The notes: a model not told the origin generated them from the sequence alone. Shown: positions 52,210 through 62,018, numbered from the stretch's first letter. The stretch: 64,000 nt of DNA from Actinomadura rudentiformis (GCF_008923185.1 NZ_WBMT01000003.1:488571-552570), one strand, 5' to 3'. Numbers and translations: made by a program.

Positions 52210-53654
52210 GCAGGCCCGCCGGCCGGGAACCGCGCCGGCTGACCCGGTGGTGGCGCCGGCGGTCGCTGCGGACCAGGCTGACGGTGATCGCGGCGACGGC
52301 CATCACGGTCAGCGTGTTCGTGGCCTTCCAGGTGGGCATCGAGCTACTGAACTGGGAGCTGCAGGACACCGCCGAGAATCAGCTACGCGTCGACTCCCGC
52401 TTCCTGGCGACGAACGCGGAGCGCGCCGGTCTGGCGCAGGTCCAGCTACCGCCGTATCCCGGATCCGGTCGGCTGGTGCGGGTCATCCTGCCTGACGGCT
52501 CGACCCGGACGCCGGCCGGCCAACCCGCGCTGCCCCCGGTCAGCGAGCACGCCGGGCGCGTGGCGCAGGGCGGGTCGGCCGATTTGATGGAGTGGAACGA
52601 CAGCGACGGCTACTTCATCTACACGCTGCGGGCAGGCGACGGCGCGGTCCAGGTGGCCGGCGTCGCCGACGACGACAACCCGATCACCGAGTTCGGGTTG
52701 GGCATGCTGCTGATCGGGCTGCTCTGCGTGGTCGGCGGCGCCCTTGTCGGGCTGACCGTGGCGCGGACCGGGCTGGCACCGATCGACCGGCTGACCGCCG
52801 CCGCGGTACGTGTCGCGCACACCCGGGATCTCGACGCCGACATCCCGGATGAGGGCGGTGGGGAGATCCGGCGGCTGATCCAGTCGATCAACGACATGCT
52901 CGCCGCGCTCCGGGACTCCCGGCGGGCCCAGCGGCTGCTCGCCGAGGACGCCGCCCACGAGCTCAAGACCCCGCTCACCAGCCTGCGCCTCAACGTCGAG
53001 CTGCTGATCCGGCTCGATCGGCGCGGCACCCTGGACAGCGCACTGCCGGCGGAGAGCCGGACCCGGCTGCTCAACGATCTCGGCGCCCAGGTGGCCGAGT
53101 TGAGCGCCCTTGCCGCCGAGCTGACCGACCTGGCGCGCGGTGACGTCAGCGACGAGAGCACCGAGCTGCTCGACCTCGCCGACGTGGTGGTGGCCGCCGC
53201 GACCCGGGCGCGTTCCCGCGTGCCCGACATCGAGGTCGCGCTCGACGTGACCTCCGTGTGGGTGAGCGGGCGTCCCGCTGCGCTCCAGCGGGCGGTGCTC
53301 AACCTCATCGACAACGCCGGCAAGTGGTCCCCCGCGGACCAGCCGGTCCAGGTCCGGCTCCGTGCCGAGGGCGCGTCGGCGGTGCTCGAGGTCGACGACG
53401 CCGGGCCGGGTATCGACGCCGCCGACGTACCGCGGGTGTTCGACCGGTTCTACCGTGCCGACAGCGCCCGGGCGTTGCCGGGATCCGGTCTTGGGCTGTC
53501 GATCGTGCAGCGGGTCGTTGACGCCCACGGCGGCCGGACCACCGTCGCCCGCTCCGCACGCGGTGGCGCGCTGCTTCGGGTCGACCTTCCGGCCGCGGCC
53601 CCGCCCGCCCCGATCGCACGGCTCACCGCTGGGGAGGACACCGCGGAGCGCTGA
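52206..53654 (+). CDS. Sensor histidine kinase (MprB-like)
   Basis: This 482-residue membrane kinase has two transmembrane helices (about 25-46 and 163-185) enclosing a short extracytoplasmic sensor. Then come HAMP, the H-box [17 protein letters not shown]-box [10 protein letters not shown], and the G boxes DDAGPGI and [13 protein letters not shown]. It phosphorylates the preceding regulator. The 3' end is followed by degenerate copies of its own last codons. Confidence 0.93.
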   Translation: MSRPAGREPRRLTRWWRRRSLRTRLTVIAATAITVSVFVAFQVGIELLNWELQDTAENQLRVDSRFLATNAERAGLAQVQLPPYPGSGRLVRVILPDGSTRTPAGQPALPPVSEHAGRVAQGGSADLMEWNDSDGYFIYTLRAGDGAVQVAGVADDDNPITEFGLGMLLIGLLCVVGGALVGLTVARTGLAPIDRLTAAAVRVAHTRDLDADIPDEGGGEIRRLIQSINDMLAALRDSRRAQRLLAEDAAHELKTPLTSLRLNVELLIRLDRRGTLDSALPAESRTRLLNDLGAQVAELSALAAELTDLARGDVSDESTELLDLADVVVAAATRARSRVPDIEVALDVTSVWVSGRPAALQRAVLNLIDNAGKWSPADQPVQVRLRAEGASAVLEVDDAGPGIDAADVPRVFDRFYRADSARALPGSGLGLSIVQRVVDAHGGRTTVARSARGGALLRVDLPAAAPPAPIARLTAGEDTAER

Positions 53655-53870
53655 TCCGCCCCGGGGGGCGCGGCGCAGGACAAGGGACGGCGGCCCTCGG
53701 GCATGGCCCCGCGCGGCTCACCGTCGGAGCAGGACACGGTGCGCCGACCCCAGCCCCGGCCGCACGGCGCAGGACAAGCGGCCCATCACCGGGCAGGACA
53801 CCGCGATGTGCCGACCCCAGCCCCGGCGTGTGGCGCAGGACCAAGGGCGGCGACCGTCGGTGTCGGCGTA
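53625..53870. repeat. Degenerate repeats after the kinase stop
   Basis: Segments such as CAGGACACCGCGATGTGCCG and GGCGCAGGACAAG recur three to four times. They resemble the end of the kinase gene (GGACACCGCGGAGCGCTGA). No gene is seen between 53655 and 54017. Confidence 0.65.
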
Positions 53871-54017
53871 CTGAGAAGAGTGCTCAGGCACGTACAGACG
53901 AATGTGTTCAGTCGTGGGACCGGGACGACGACCCTGCGGCCGTGGCGGTGTCGGCGAGCGTCCATGACTCGCCGGAGGGGGTCTGAACCTGGAGCACGCG
54001 GGCGTAGGCTCTCAGGG

Positions 54018-54413
54018 ATGCGGATCGGCGAACTGTCCAAGCGCACGGGCGTGAGTCCGCGCTCACTGCGGTACTACGAAGAGCAGGGCTTGCTGACCAG
54101 CTCACGCTCCGACGCGGGGCAGCGTCACTATTCCGATGCCGCGGTCCAGCGCGTGTCGCTCATCCGACAGCTGTTCGATGCGGGTATGTCCAGCCGGGTG
54201 ATCGCGACTGTGCTGCCGTGTGTGGACGTCCCGGGTGACCTGGGCATCGCCGAGGAGACGTTCACGGCGATGATGCGCGAGCGCGACCGGATCGACGCCG
54301 ACATCGCGCACCTGATCGAGACCCGGGATGCACTCGACGTGCTGATCAAGGCCAACATCCGGCACCGGGCGGAGCTGTCCACGACCCCGGAACCGGTGGC
54401 ACAGTCGGCCTGA
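54018..54413 (+). CDS. MerR-family transcriptional regulator
   Basis: This 131-residue protein has a MerR HTH (MRIGELSKRTGVSPRSLRYYEEQGLL) broken here into its HTH and wing YYEEQGLLTSSRSDAGQRHY, then a dimerisation coiled coil. No cysteine cluster for metals. TAGGCT close to the ATG may be a -10 of a leaderless transcript. It most likely controls the oxidoreductase gene downstream through the dyad at 54441-54462. Confidence 0.9.
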   Translation: MRIGELSKRTGVSPRSLRYYEEQGLLTSSRSDAGQRHYSDAAVQRVSLIRQLFDAGMSSRVIATVLPCVDVPGDLGIAEETFTAMMRERDRIDADIAHLIETRDALDVLIKANIRHRAELSTTPEPVAQSA

Positions 54414-54438
54414 TGCTGTGACCTGCCCCACAACCGGT

Positions 54439-54469
54439 TGCCCCTTACATCGATGTGAGGGGTGAGGAT
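54439..54469 (+). promoter_or_regulatory. MerR-type promoter with 19-bp spacer and dyad
   Basis: TTGCCC (54439-54444) and GAGGAT (54464-54469) are separated by 19 bases, the long spacer typical of MerR-controlled promoters. The 22-bp near-perfect dyad CCCCTTACAT / CGATGTGAGGGG (54441-54462) lies between and across them. Confidence 0.65.
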
Positions 54470-54519
54470 GGCCGCAGCGCCCGGAACCACCGGGCCGGTC
54501 ACACGAGAGGCAGCAGAAA

Positions 54520-55443
54520 ATGGGGCAGGCATGGGGTTTCGGCAGGTATGGCGGGCCCGAGGTGCAGGAGTTCTTCGATCGCCCCGATCCCGTTCCCGGT
54601 CGCGGCGAGGTGCTGATCCGGGTCGACGTGGCCGGCGTGAACCCCCTCGACCACCTTGTGCGTTCGGGTCTGGTCCCCGGGCTCGACGGCGGGCGTCCGT
54701 TTCCCCGCGTGCTGGGCATGGAGGCAGCCGGAACCGTTCTCGCCCGGGGCGAGGACGTCGACGGGCTCGAGGTGGGTGACGCGGTCTTCGGCCTCGCACT
54801 CACTGGTGGCGGCACCTACGCCGAGACGACCGTGCTGTCCGCGCCGAACACCGCGCGCATCCCGGCCGGTCTGTCCGCGACCGTGGCGGCAACGCTGCCA
54901 GTGGCCGGGACGACCGCGGTGGATGCGCTCGACCAGCTCGGCCTCCCGGCCGGTGCCACGATCCTGGTCAACGGGGTCGGAGGCGGAGTCGGTCTCGCCG
55001 TCGCCCGGCTGGCTCTCGCCCGCGAACTGAGTGTGATCGGCACCGGAAGCGCCGCCAAACGCCAGCACGCCGAAGCCATCGGGGTGCGGTTCATCGACTA
55101 CACCGCCGAGGACGTCGCCGCCGCGGCACGCAAGCTGGTTCCGGACGCCTTCGACGGGATCGTCGACCTGGTCGGAGGCACCTCGCTGCGGACGGTCGCT
55201 CCACTGGCCCGCGATCCCCGCACCGTCATCGCCGTGGGTGATATGTCCGTGCCCGATCTCGGTGGGCGTTTCATCGAGCGGCGCCTCGACCGCGAGAACC
55301 TGGAGCGGTCCGCCCGGCTGGCCCTCGACGGAATCCTCGCACCCGTGATCACCGCGGTCCACCCGCTCTCCGACGCCCCAGCCGCCCTCGCCACCGTCGA
55401 GAACGGTCACACCTCGGGCAAGGTCGTCATCAAGGTGGCATGA
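54520..55443 (+). CDS. Zinc-independent quinone oxidoreductase (MDR superfamily)
   Basis: This 307-residue protein has the GroES-like N-terminal part with GVNPLDHLVRSG and GMEAAGTVLARGEDV. The Rossmann domain carries LVNGVGGGVGLAVARLA. Zinc ligands of alcohol dehydrogenases are absent, as in NADPH:quinone reductases. It likely reduces quinones or enones. Gene order suggests induction by the upstream MerR protein. Confidence 0.9.
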   Translation: MGQAWGFGRYGGPEVQEFFDRPDPVPGRGEVLIRVDVAGVNPLDHLVRSGLVPGLDGGRPFPRVLGMEAAGTVLARGEDVDGLEVGDAVFGLALTGGGTYAETTVLSAPNTARIPAGLSATVAATLPVAGTTAVDALDQLGLPAGATILVNGVGGGVGLAVARLALARELSVIGTGSAAKRQHAEAIGVRFIDYTAEDVAAAARKLVPDAFDGIVDLVGGTSLRTVAPLARDPRTVIAVGDMSVPDLGGRFIERRLDRENLERSARLALDGILAPVITAVHPLSDAPAALATVENGHTSGKVVIKVA

Positions 55444-55583
55444 GAAGTGCCCAGCCGCCCGACGCCGTCGACCGTCCATCGCGGACTGACGAGAGCCCGT
55501 GGTCAGCGCATCACCAACTAAGCACATTCACCTGTACGGGGTTGAGCACGTTCAGGCGTACGCCGACAGTCGGGCCCATGAAA

Positions 55584-55619
55584 AGATCCGGGACGGGCTT
55601 GGGTCCCCGTCCCGGATCT
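55584..55619. terminator. Bidirectional hairpin terminator
   Basis: A 14-bp stem (AGATCCGGGACGGG / CCCGTCCCGGATCT) with an 8-base loop lies between the convergent oxidoreductase and MMPL genes. Confidence 0.88.
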
Positions 55620-55636
55620 CGTCCGTGCCGCCGCGC

Positions 55637-57781
55637 TCACCGTTGCAGCGTGGGCTCCTCGTCGTCGGCGAGCGACTGTTGCCCGTCCGGCAGCTCCGCC
55701 GCTGGACGGGACAGCCGGCTCGGCCACCAGATCCGCCGGCCGATCAGCAGGGTGAGGGCGGGCACCAGGACCGACCGCACCAGCAGGGCGTCGAGCAGCA
55801 CGCCGAAGGCGACCAGGAACCCGACCTCGATCAGCATCACCAGCGGAAGTGTGACGAGGACCGCGAACGTGGCCGCCAGGACCAGGCCTGCCGAGGTGAT
55901 GACGCCACCGGTGGCGGAGAGGGCTTTGAGCATGCCCTCTCTGGTGCCCAGACGCACGGTCTCCTCCCGAGCCCGGCTGGCCAGGAAGATGTTGTAGTCG
56001 ACGCCGAGCGCCACCAGGAACAGGAATGCCAGCAGCGGCACCGAATAGTCGATGCCCTTGAACCCGAGGATCGTGTCGAAGACGAACACGCTGCCGCCGT
56101 AGGCTGCGGCGAATGAGACGATCACGGTGGCCATCAGGACCAGCGGGGCCACGATCGCTCGGAGCAGTAGCCCGAGGATGATCAGGACGACGATGAGCAC
56201 CAGCGGGATCACCAGCTTCTCGTCGCGGCTGGTGGTGACCTCGGTGTCGAGGTTCTCCGCGCTCGGCCCGCCGACGATCGCCTCCGCCCCGCTCACCGCG
56301 TGCACGGCGGTGCGCACCCGCTTGATCGTGTCGTACTCCGCGACGGTGTCCGGCGCGTCCTTCGGGAACACGGAGATGTTGGCCCAGCCACCGCTGGTCT
56401 GCTCCGGGATGGCCATGGCCACACCGCGAGTGCCCTTGGCGATGTCGAGCACCCGCTCCTGGTACGCCGGCCGCGTGAAGATCGTCATCGGCTGGCCGCC
56501 GAGCTCCGGGAAGTGCTGGCGGAGAACGGTGAAGCCGGTGACCGACTCCGGCGCGGACAGGAACTGGTCCTGCTCACGCAGGGCGCCGGTGTTGCCCGCC
56601 AGCCCGATGGCGAGCACGCCGAGGACTCCGAGCGAGCTGAGCGCCGCCACCCACCGGCGGCGGTTGATGGCGGTGCCGAGCCGTCCCCACAGCCCCGGCT
56701 TCTCCTCCACGACCGTGCTGAACCGCGGGATGGCCGGCCAGAAGATCCGCCTTCCGAGCACCACGAGCACCGCCGGGAACAGCGTCAGCATGGCCACCAG
56801 CGCGCATAGGATGCCGGCCGCGCCGATCGGGCCCAACCCGCTGGTGCTGTTCAGGTCCGCGACGAGCAGGCAGAGCAGGCCGGCGACCACGGTGGCCGCG
56901 GACGCGACGATGGCCGGCGCCGCGCCGCGTAGCGCGTGGACCATCGCGACCCGGACGTTCTCATGGTGGTGCAGGGCTTCCCGATATCGAGCGATGAGCA
57001 ACAGCGCGTAGTCCGTGCCGACGCCGAATACCAGGATCGTCAGCAGCGCCGAGTTCTGGTTGTTGACCACGATGCCGAAGCCCTTGACGAGCAGGTAGAC
57101 GGTCCCCATCGCGGTCAGTGCGGCCGCGCCCACGGCCACGAGCGGGATGAGCCACAACACCGGGCTGCGGTAGGTGAGAATGAGCAGGAGCGTGACGACG
57201 ACGAGGGTGGTGAGCAAGACCTGCACGTCGATGCCGTCGAAGACGGCGTCCATGTCGCCGTCGATCGCGCCCGGGCCGGTCACGTCGAGTTCCAGGCCGG
57301 AGGGGCGGTCCTTCGCGGCGTCCCGCAACGGGCCGACGATGTCCTCCGGTCCGCCGTAGGTCGTGCTCACCTCGAGGGTGAACATCATCGCCTTGCCGTC
57401 GGTGGAGGGGCTCGTCGGTGGGCCCTCGTCGTCCTCGCCGGCCGCCGCCTTCGGCGGGTACCGCTTGGCAAGGGTGTTGTAGTGGCGCTTGACCGTCGCG
57501 CGGTCGGCGTCGGTCATGCCGCCGGCGCGGTGGTACACGAAGACGAACGTGTTGTCGTCACCGCCGGGGAGACTGTCGTCCAGCACCGCCACCTTGGTGG
57601 ACTCGGCACTGGCCGGCAGGGTGTCTACGGCGCTGTCGGTGGTGACTGAGCTCAACTTTCCGCTCAGCGGCACCATGCCTGCCGCCAGCACCAGCCACAA
57701 GCCGATCACCAACCACGGCACCCACCGGCCTGCCAACCGACCGCCCGGCACTTTCCCGGGCGGCGCTGCGTTGACTGCCAT
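55637..57781 (-). CDS. MMPL/RND-family membrane transporter
   Basis: This is a protein of about 714 residues with twelve expected transmembrane helices in two halves, each with a large extracytoplasmic domain. Proton-relay-like motifs FGVGTDYALLLIARYREAL and FLVALGVDYNIFLASRAREE carry the conserved Asp-Tyr pairs of MMPL transporters. AGGAGG is 6 bases before the ATG. It probably exports a lipid or drug. No dedicated regulator is adjacent. Confidence 0.93.
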   Translation of the reverse strand: MAVNAAPPGKVPGGRLAGRWVPWLVIGLWLVLAAGMVPLSGKLSSVTTDSAVDTLPASAESTKVAVLDDSLPGGDDNTFVFVYHRAGGMTDADRATVKRHYNTLAKRYPPKAAAGEDDEGPPTSPSTDGKAMMFTLEVSTTYGGPEDIVGPLRDAAKDRPSGLELDVTGPGAIDGDMDAVFDGIDVQVLLTTLVVVTLLLILTYRSPVLWLIPLVAVGAAALTAMGTVYLLVKGFGIVVNNQNSALLTILVFGVGTDYALLLIARYREALHHHENVRVAMVHALRGAAPAIVASAATVVAGLLCLLVADLNSTSGLGPIGAAGILCALVAMLTLFPAVLVVLGRRIFWPAIPRFSTVVEEKPGLWGRLGTAINRRRWVAALSSLGVLGVLAIGLAGNTGALREQDQFLSAPESVTGFTVLRQHFPELGGQPMTIFTRPAYQERVLDIAKGTRGVAMAIPEQTSGGWANISVFPKDAPDTVAEYDTIKRVRTAVHAVSGAEAIVGGPSAENLDTEVTTSRDEKLVIPLVLIVVLIILGLLLRAIVAPLVLMATVIVSFAAAYGGSVFVFDTILGFKGIDYSVPLLAFLFLVALGVDYNIFLASRAREETVRLGTREGMLKALSATGGVITSAGLVLAATFAVLVTLPLVMLIEVGFLVAFGVLLDALLVRSVLVPALTLLIGRRIWWPSRLSRPAAELPDGQQSLADDEEPTLQR

Positions 57782-57867
57782 CACTGGCCTCCTACATACG
57801 GGTTACATCGCTGATCTGGATGCCTATTTGCTACCGAGCGAACCTGAGACGACCGTTAATACGGTGC

Positions 57868-57985
57868 TCAGGGAGGTTGGCCGAACCACGTGCCCAGCGC
57901 ACGCACCAGCGTGATGGCGTCGAGGTCCCGCCCGGTAAGCAATGCCCAGGCGACACAGCCGTTGGGCCGGATAAGTGCACCGCAC
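57868..57985 (-). pseudogene. C-terminal remnant of an FAD-dependent monooxygenase
   Basis: One minus-strand frame encodes GALIRPNGCVAWALLTGRD then LVRALGTWFGQPP and a stop, the C-terminal signature of aromatic-ring flavin monooxygenases (usually VRPDGYVAWR). Upstream the frame is broken and the rest of the gene is absent. It marks a deletion or insertion boundary next to the mobilization region. Confidence 0.65.
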
Positions 57986-58134
57986 TCGCACCTGGCGCGT
58001 GCCGCGCAGATGCTCGGACATCACAGCACCAGGACTTAACCGAGCAGGAGTCGTCCGGGCTGGATACACCGGTCGTGGCGGCCAGCGAACGGCGAAGGAC
58101 GGGCTCCTGGTGGAGCCCGCCCTTCAGCTGGCGA

Positions 58135-58407
58135 TCACCGTCGAGGCGGCCACACCGAACGACTTGCAGAAGCCGCTTCGGTGTCCCTGATCTCGGTCAA
58201 GCTCGTCTGCTGCTCGCTCAGCAGGCGTTGGAGGTCAGCGGTGACGACACGGTAGCTGGTTCCGATACGGATCACCTTGCAGGGGAAGCTGCCGCGTTTG
58301 GCGAGTTCGCAGGCGCGGGTGCGACCAAGCCCCAGTGCGCGGGCCGCGACCTCGATGGTCGTGGTGGTCGGCAGAGCGCGTAGCTCTTCGCGGCTCATCG
58401 GTTCCAT
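58135..58407 (-). CDS. AlpA/excisionase-like HTH protein
   Basis: This 90-residue protein has the excisionase-type helix-turn-helix TIEVAARALGLGRTRACELA and wing GSFPCKVIRIGTSYRVVTADL. AAGGA precedes the first ATG; a second Met lies 3 codons on. It follows the hypothetical gene by 2 bases. Could be an Xis or a regulator of the mobilization genes. Confidence 0.85.
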   Translation of the reverse strand: MEPMSREELRALPTTTTIEVAARALGLGRTRACELAKRGSFPCKVIRIGTSYRVVTADLQRLLSEQQTSLTEIRDTEAASASRSVWPPRR

Positions 58408-58409
58408 GC

Positions 58410-58952
58410 TCAGCCGTCCTTCCGGACGGGACGGATTGTGGAGGCGCCTTGGGGTGGTTGTCGGTCAGAGCCACGAAGCAGCGAGGACGCCTGCTGGACC
58501 GAGACCGGGAAGTCCTCGGCGGCGAGCTCTACGGGGGATCGGGTACGAGAGTTGTGCGGGGAGACGGGGCCGCCGTGGATGGCGTTGATCGCGCTTTGGG
58601 CTTCGCTGAGCGCTGCGTGTAGGCCGCCGCTGTGCTTACGTGCGGCTGAGAGCGCCCGCCCGCATTCCTGAAGGACGGGAGCGGTCGCTTCGTCGCGGTC
58701 GTGACCGAGTCGACCTTGCTCCTCTTCGTGAAGGAGGAAGTCGTTGAGCTGCTCGATGGTCTGATCGAGGCCGTACGCGGCGGCGCCGAGGTTGCCGAGC
58801 ACCGTATAGACGGTGCCGGGCTGCGTGAGACCGGGTGGGCCGTTTGTGGCGTGGTTGAGCTGCCGGACCCGCTCGTACAGGTCGCGAGCGAGCTGCTCGG
58901 TGGACGAATCGTCATGGGCTCGGGAGGTTGATCCCTGGGGCTCGTTGCGCAT
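58410..58952 (-). CDS. Mobile-element hypothetical protein
   Basis: This is 180 residues from MRNEPQGST with AAGGAG upstream. A helical bundle (TEQLARDLYERVRQLNHATN, LDQTIEQLNDFLLHEEEQGR) precedes a basic disordered tail. Similar proteins accompany actinobacterial MobA/MobC genes. Function unknown. Confidence 0.7.
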   Translation of the reverse strand: MRNEPQGSTSRAHDDSSTEQLARDLYERVRQLNHATNGPPGLTQPGTVYTVLGNLGAAAYGLDQTIEQLNDFLLHEEEQGRLGHDRDEATAPVLQECGRALSAARKHSGGLHAALSEAQSAINAIHGGPVSPHNSRTRSPVELAAEDFPVSVQQASSLLRGSDRQPPQGASTIRPVRKDG

Positions 58953-59125
58953 GATCGCACTCCTTGGGACAGAGGTGGGCATCCATGGGGATGCGGCTCG
59001 TGGTGGTCATGCCGGTCTCCTCTCTCGAAGAAGGCATCGTCCTGTCGGCGAAGAGGACGCGCCAGTGCCTATCAACTATAAGTGATGACAGTGATCGATG
59101 TCTCTTTCGGGATCTCACTCAACAC

Positions 59126-60679
59126 TCATCGGCTTCGCCCCGGCCGAGGAGTCGGCACTTGCGTCGGGCGATGCCCGGGCAGAGGCACCGCGCGCGGATC
59201 GAGGAGCTGCGGCCCCAGCGGAGCGGGGAAGTCCGCCGTTACGAAGTGGGCAGGGTTGTCAGCCGCGGTTGCTACAGAGGGTTTGGTCGCGGCGTGAGCA
59301 GCAACAGCACGGCCGACGCCTCGTATGTATGTGGAAGCCGTACGAGCGGCTGCGGCCTGGAAGAGACGCCGCTGCGCTGCACGATGCTCGGCGAAGTTGT
59401 CCGCGATGTCAGCAAGGACCATCAGCAGTGCTGCCAGCTCCAGGGTGATGTCCCGACGGCGTCCCACGGACGCGATCGCCAGTGCTCTGCCGGCCAGGCG
59501 CAGCGCACCTCCATGCCGCGTCGGAATAGGCCGCTGCCCATGAGGCTCACGAGCTGCTCGCGCGTACGAGTCCGCTGCTTCGGCCAGCTGCCCGTTCTGT
59601 GTGATCGCCGCGGCCACGTGCAGGACATCGGAGGCGGCCGATGCGACATCCGCCCGCGCGTTTGGATCAGTGGTCCAGCGCATCTGCTGAGATGCGGCGA
59701 CCGCGGTCTTGCCTGCGAGTTGGTAGATAGCGGCCCGCTGCGCGTGGGTCAGTCCGGCGCCGGTCCGCGGTCCGCCGAGGCCGCCCGGACCGCGGACCGG
59801 CGGTCCGGACCGTCCATCCGCCGGTCCGCCCGGTCCGGCGCCCCAACGTCGACGGAGCTTCGGCAGAGACAGTTCTGGTGCGAGCTTGCCACCAGAGAAC
59901 CAAACAGGTTCGCCGCCTTGGTTGGCATGACCTGCGAGGGCAACCGCATATCCGGTGACCTCACCTGGGTTGACCTTGCTGAGTCGCTGCTTGACCAACG
60001 TGCCGCCGTCCTGCAGCAGAGCGAAGAACTCCCTCTCGGATGCCGCGCCGGTCGCCGCTGTCACCACCGTCCGGCGCAACGTGTCGCGCGGTGGTTCGCT
60101 CAGGCCCTTACGCCGGGCACTCTCGACCTCAGCCGTAGTCGGCCGAGGTGTTGCGGTTCGGTCCGTCGGCGCAGTCCGCGTCAGCCCATAGCGCTCCTCG
60201 ACGGTCCGGCAGGCCGTCCGGACCTTCAGATAGTCGCGCCGGACCGAGGGATTCCGCCCGTCCTCACGAGCGAGCACCACGACGATATGAATGTGGTCGT
60301 CGGCGTGACGAACAGCCACCCACCGGCAAGCCGCCTCGTCGCCGCGCGGAACAAAGCCGGTCTCGTGGACCACTGCTTCGGCGATGTCCGCCCACTCGGC
60401 GTCCGACAGCGTGCGGTCACCCGGGGCAGTCCGGATCGAGCATTGCCACACAGGATCGTTCAGGCGTGTATGCCGCAACGTGTCCAGTGGCGAGCTCAAG
60501 ACATCGGCCAGGTGCCGGACGTCCGCCTTGCCATCAGGCGTCCATCCGGGTTCCATGGCCATCGGCATGCGGAAACCCGCGACCAGGTGCGGATCGACAT
60601 GCTCGCTCCTGCGACCGGGGCCGTACAGGTAATGGAGCAGCGGCCTCACGTCCTGGCCGCGGGTCACCTTTCCGATCAC
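59126..60679 (-). CDS. Relaxase/mobilization nuclease
   Basis: This 517-residue protein has an N-terminal relaxase domain: possible nucleophile Tyr in LLHYLYGPGR (about residues 14-23) and the metal triad in HADDHIHIVVVLAR (HxDxxHxH, about 125-137). A Gly/Pro-rich linker encoded by GGTCCG-like DNA repeats lies near residues 285-315. An Ala-rich helical C-terminus follows. It nicks DNA at oriT for conjugative mobilization. Its start overlaps mobC by 4 bases. Confidence 0.88.
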   Translation of the reverse strand: MIGKVTRGQDVRPLLHYLYGPGRRSEHVDPHLVAGFRMPMAMEPGWTPDGKADVRHLADVLSSPLDTLRHTRLNDPVWQCSIRTAPGDRTLSDAEWADIAEAVVHETGFVPRGDEAACRWVAVRHADDHIHIVVVLAREDGRNPSVRRDYLKVRTACRTVEERYGLTRTAPTDRTATPRPTTAEVESARRKGLSEPPRDTLRRTVVTAATGAASEREFFALLQDGGTLVKQRLSKVNPGEVTGYAVALAGHANQGGEPVWFSGGKLAPELSLPKLRRRWGAGPGGPADGRSGPPVRGPGGLGGPRTGAGLTHAQRAAIYQLAGKTAVAASQQMRWTTDPNARADVASAASDVLHVAAAITQNGQLAEAADSYARAAREPHGQRPIPTRHGGALRLAGRALAIASVGRRRDITLELAALLMVLADIADNFAEHRAAQRRLFQAAAARTASTYIRGVGRAVAAHAATKPSVATAADNPAHFVTADFPAPLGPQLLDPRAVPLPGHRPTQVPTPRPGRSR

Positions 60680-61083
60680 CGTAGACGACGCCCCACTTCG
60701 ACTGCCGAAGACTCTAGCCGCTGCAAAACTCTCGTCAGGTAGTGAAGAGCTGCCGTCAGCTCTTCGGGTACGTTCCCATCCGAGTTCGCCACCCGCGCGA
60801 GTTGGTTGAGATTTACCCCGATGCGATTCACTTGCCTCGCAGCTGCCCGCAACTCCTCGCAGATCTCCGGCAGTGCGCCGATAGGCTCATCAGGAGCGGC
60901 AAGCCGGACAGCGTTCACGATGAACGCGCTGTACGCCATTCCTTTTCTGGTAGCCGCTTCACAGATCTCTTCGTACTCATCGTCACTGACACGGAACCTC
61001 ATCGTTCGTTCTCGTCGACGGCCCTGGCCTGTGCGGGAGCGGCGCTCCAACCTCATCGCCTTGTTGCCCTCGTCGCCCGTGAC
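60676..61083 (-). CDS. MobC-like relaxosome protein (ribbon-helix-helix)
   Basis: This is about 135 residues from GTG (VTGDEGNK), chosen for GGGAGG just upstream; an ATG at 61149 is an alternative. A basic N-terminus leads into a ribbon-helix-helix (RTMRFRVSDDEYEEICEAA). The MobC motif VNRIGVNLNQLARVANS follows. It assists the relaxase at oriT. Confidence 0.85.
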   Translation of the reverse strand, partial: VTGDEGNKAMRLERRSRTGQGRRRERTMRFRVSDDEYEEICEAATRKGMAYSAFIVNAVRLAAPDEPIGALPEICEELRAAARQVNRIGVNLNQLARVANSDGNVPEELTAALHYLTRVLQRLESSAVEVGRRLR

Positions 61084-61293
61084 GGCACCTCCCACTGATC
61101 TTCGGGACCGCGCCTGGTCCTCCAACCAGTGTGCATTGTTGACTTCCATAAGTCCACAATGGTGGCCACGCAAGCCTATCTTGCAGCCCTCGAAAATCAG
61201 CTGCGAATATCAGCAGGTCGGCCTCACTGCCATTCAATGCCGATCGCGACTTCCTGGAGAGTTTCAATCCCCCGAAGCATCACGCCCTGACGA
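61084..61293. other. Non-coding stretch upstream of mobC, candidate oriT
   Basis: This AT-richer 210-base gap holds a short hairpin GACTT-CCAT-AAGTC (61141-61154). The oriT of MobC/relaxase modules normally lies just upstream of mobC. No nick-site consensus could be confirmed. Confidence 0.35.
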
Positions 61294-62001
61294 TTAGTCC
61301 GAAGCACGCTTGGCCAGAACGGGAATAGCAGCGATCTTGTCAGCGGCGAAGCGTTCCAACCTCAAGACCGAGGGTCGGCGCGATGGGGCGCATCGAATTA
61401 CCTCACTCGGTGTGACAATGAGGTCGACACGGAAGTCATGCTCTTCCTCGGGCACGAACTCGCTCACAACCTGGAGGTCGTGGACGGTGGTGGCGATGAT
61501 GGTGCTCGCATCGATGAGCCCGGCTTCTTGCGCCAGGGCGAACTCGATGTCGGAGTATCCGGCGCCCTTGCCGAGTCGAGCGCCTTGGCGGTTGACTGCA
61601 ACCGACCCACACAGCACCAGATTGACCGGACGCATCTGGCTCGGTGTGACCTTCGGCGCCTGGGCCTCAGCCGCCTTGCTGGTGGCAACCTCAACGGGCA
61701 GCCGATCCGGGTCCAACTCGTAGAACGGCCGTTCGTCGGCAAGCCGCGGGACGGCCATGTACACGAGCTTGCCCTCTCGAAGCGCACGAGCACGGACGGG
61801 CAACTGCGCCCGGTCCGGATTGGCCTTAACTACTTGAGCGGATCGCCAGTCAGGCAGCGACGCCAACAGCTCGGCCGCGCGCTCGCACCCAACGAAGTCA
61901 GGGATGTGTCCGTGAACGCCGGGCTCACGAACCGCTCTCTCCCTCTCCAACAGATCCCAGACACGATCCCGCACCTCATGCTTGGCCTGGTCGCTGCCCA
62001 T
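61294..62001 (-). CDS. 5-formyltetrahydrofolate cyclo-ligase-like protein
   Basis: This 235-residue protein of the MTHFS fold has KLVYMAVPRL and the C-terminal family signature GARLGKGAGYSDIEFAL. It is somewhat diverged from chromosomal folate enzymes, and such copies commonly follow XRE/TPR regulators in actinomycetes. Its ATG is directly after AAGG, 17 bases beyond the XRE gene. Confidence 0.82.
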   Translation of the reverse strand: MGSDQAKHEVRDRVWDLLERERAVREPGVHGHIPDFVGCERAAELLASLPDWRSAQVVKANPDRAQLPVRARALREGKLVYMAVPRLADERPFYELDPDRLPVEVATSKAAEAQAPKVTPSQMRPVNLVLCGSVAVNRQGARLGKGAGYSDIEFALAQEAGLIDASTIIATTVHDLQVVSEFVPEEEHDFRVDLIVTPSEVIRCAPSRRPSVLRLERFAADKIAAIPVLAKRASD

Positions 62002-62018
62002 CCTTGATTCGTACGCGG

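Larger units (their letters stand above)
58135..61290 (-). mobile_element. Mobilization module (relaxase/MobC)
   Basis: An AlpA-like HTH protein, a hypothetical, a relaxase and MobC lie in one minus-strand run flanked by a gene remnant on one side. No integrase or attachment site was found, so limits are uncertain; it may be an integrated mobilizable element or a remnant. Confidence 0.6.

Noticed and set aside
57824..58069. 81-codon frame over the monooxygenase remnant
   Set aside because: The meaningful similarity is in another frame of the same strand; this frame is only its shadow.
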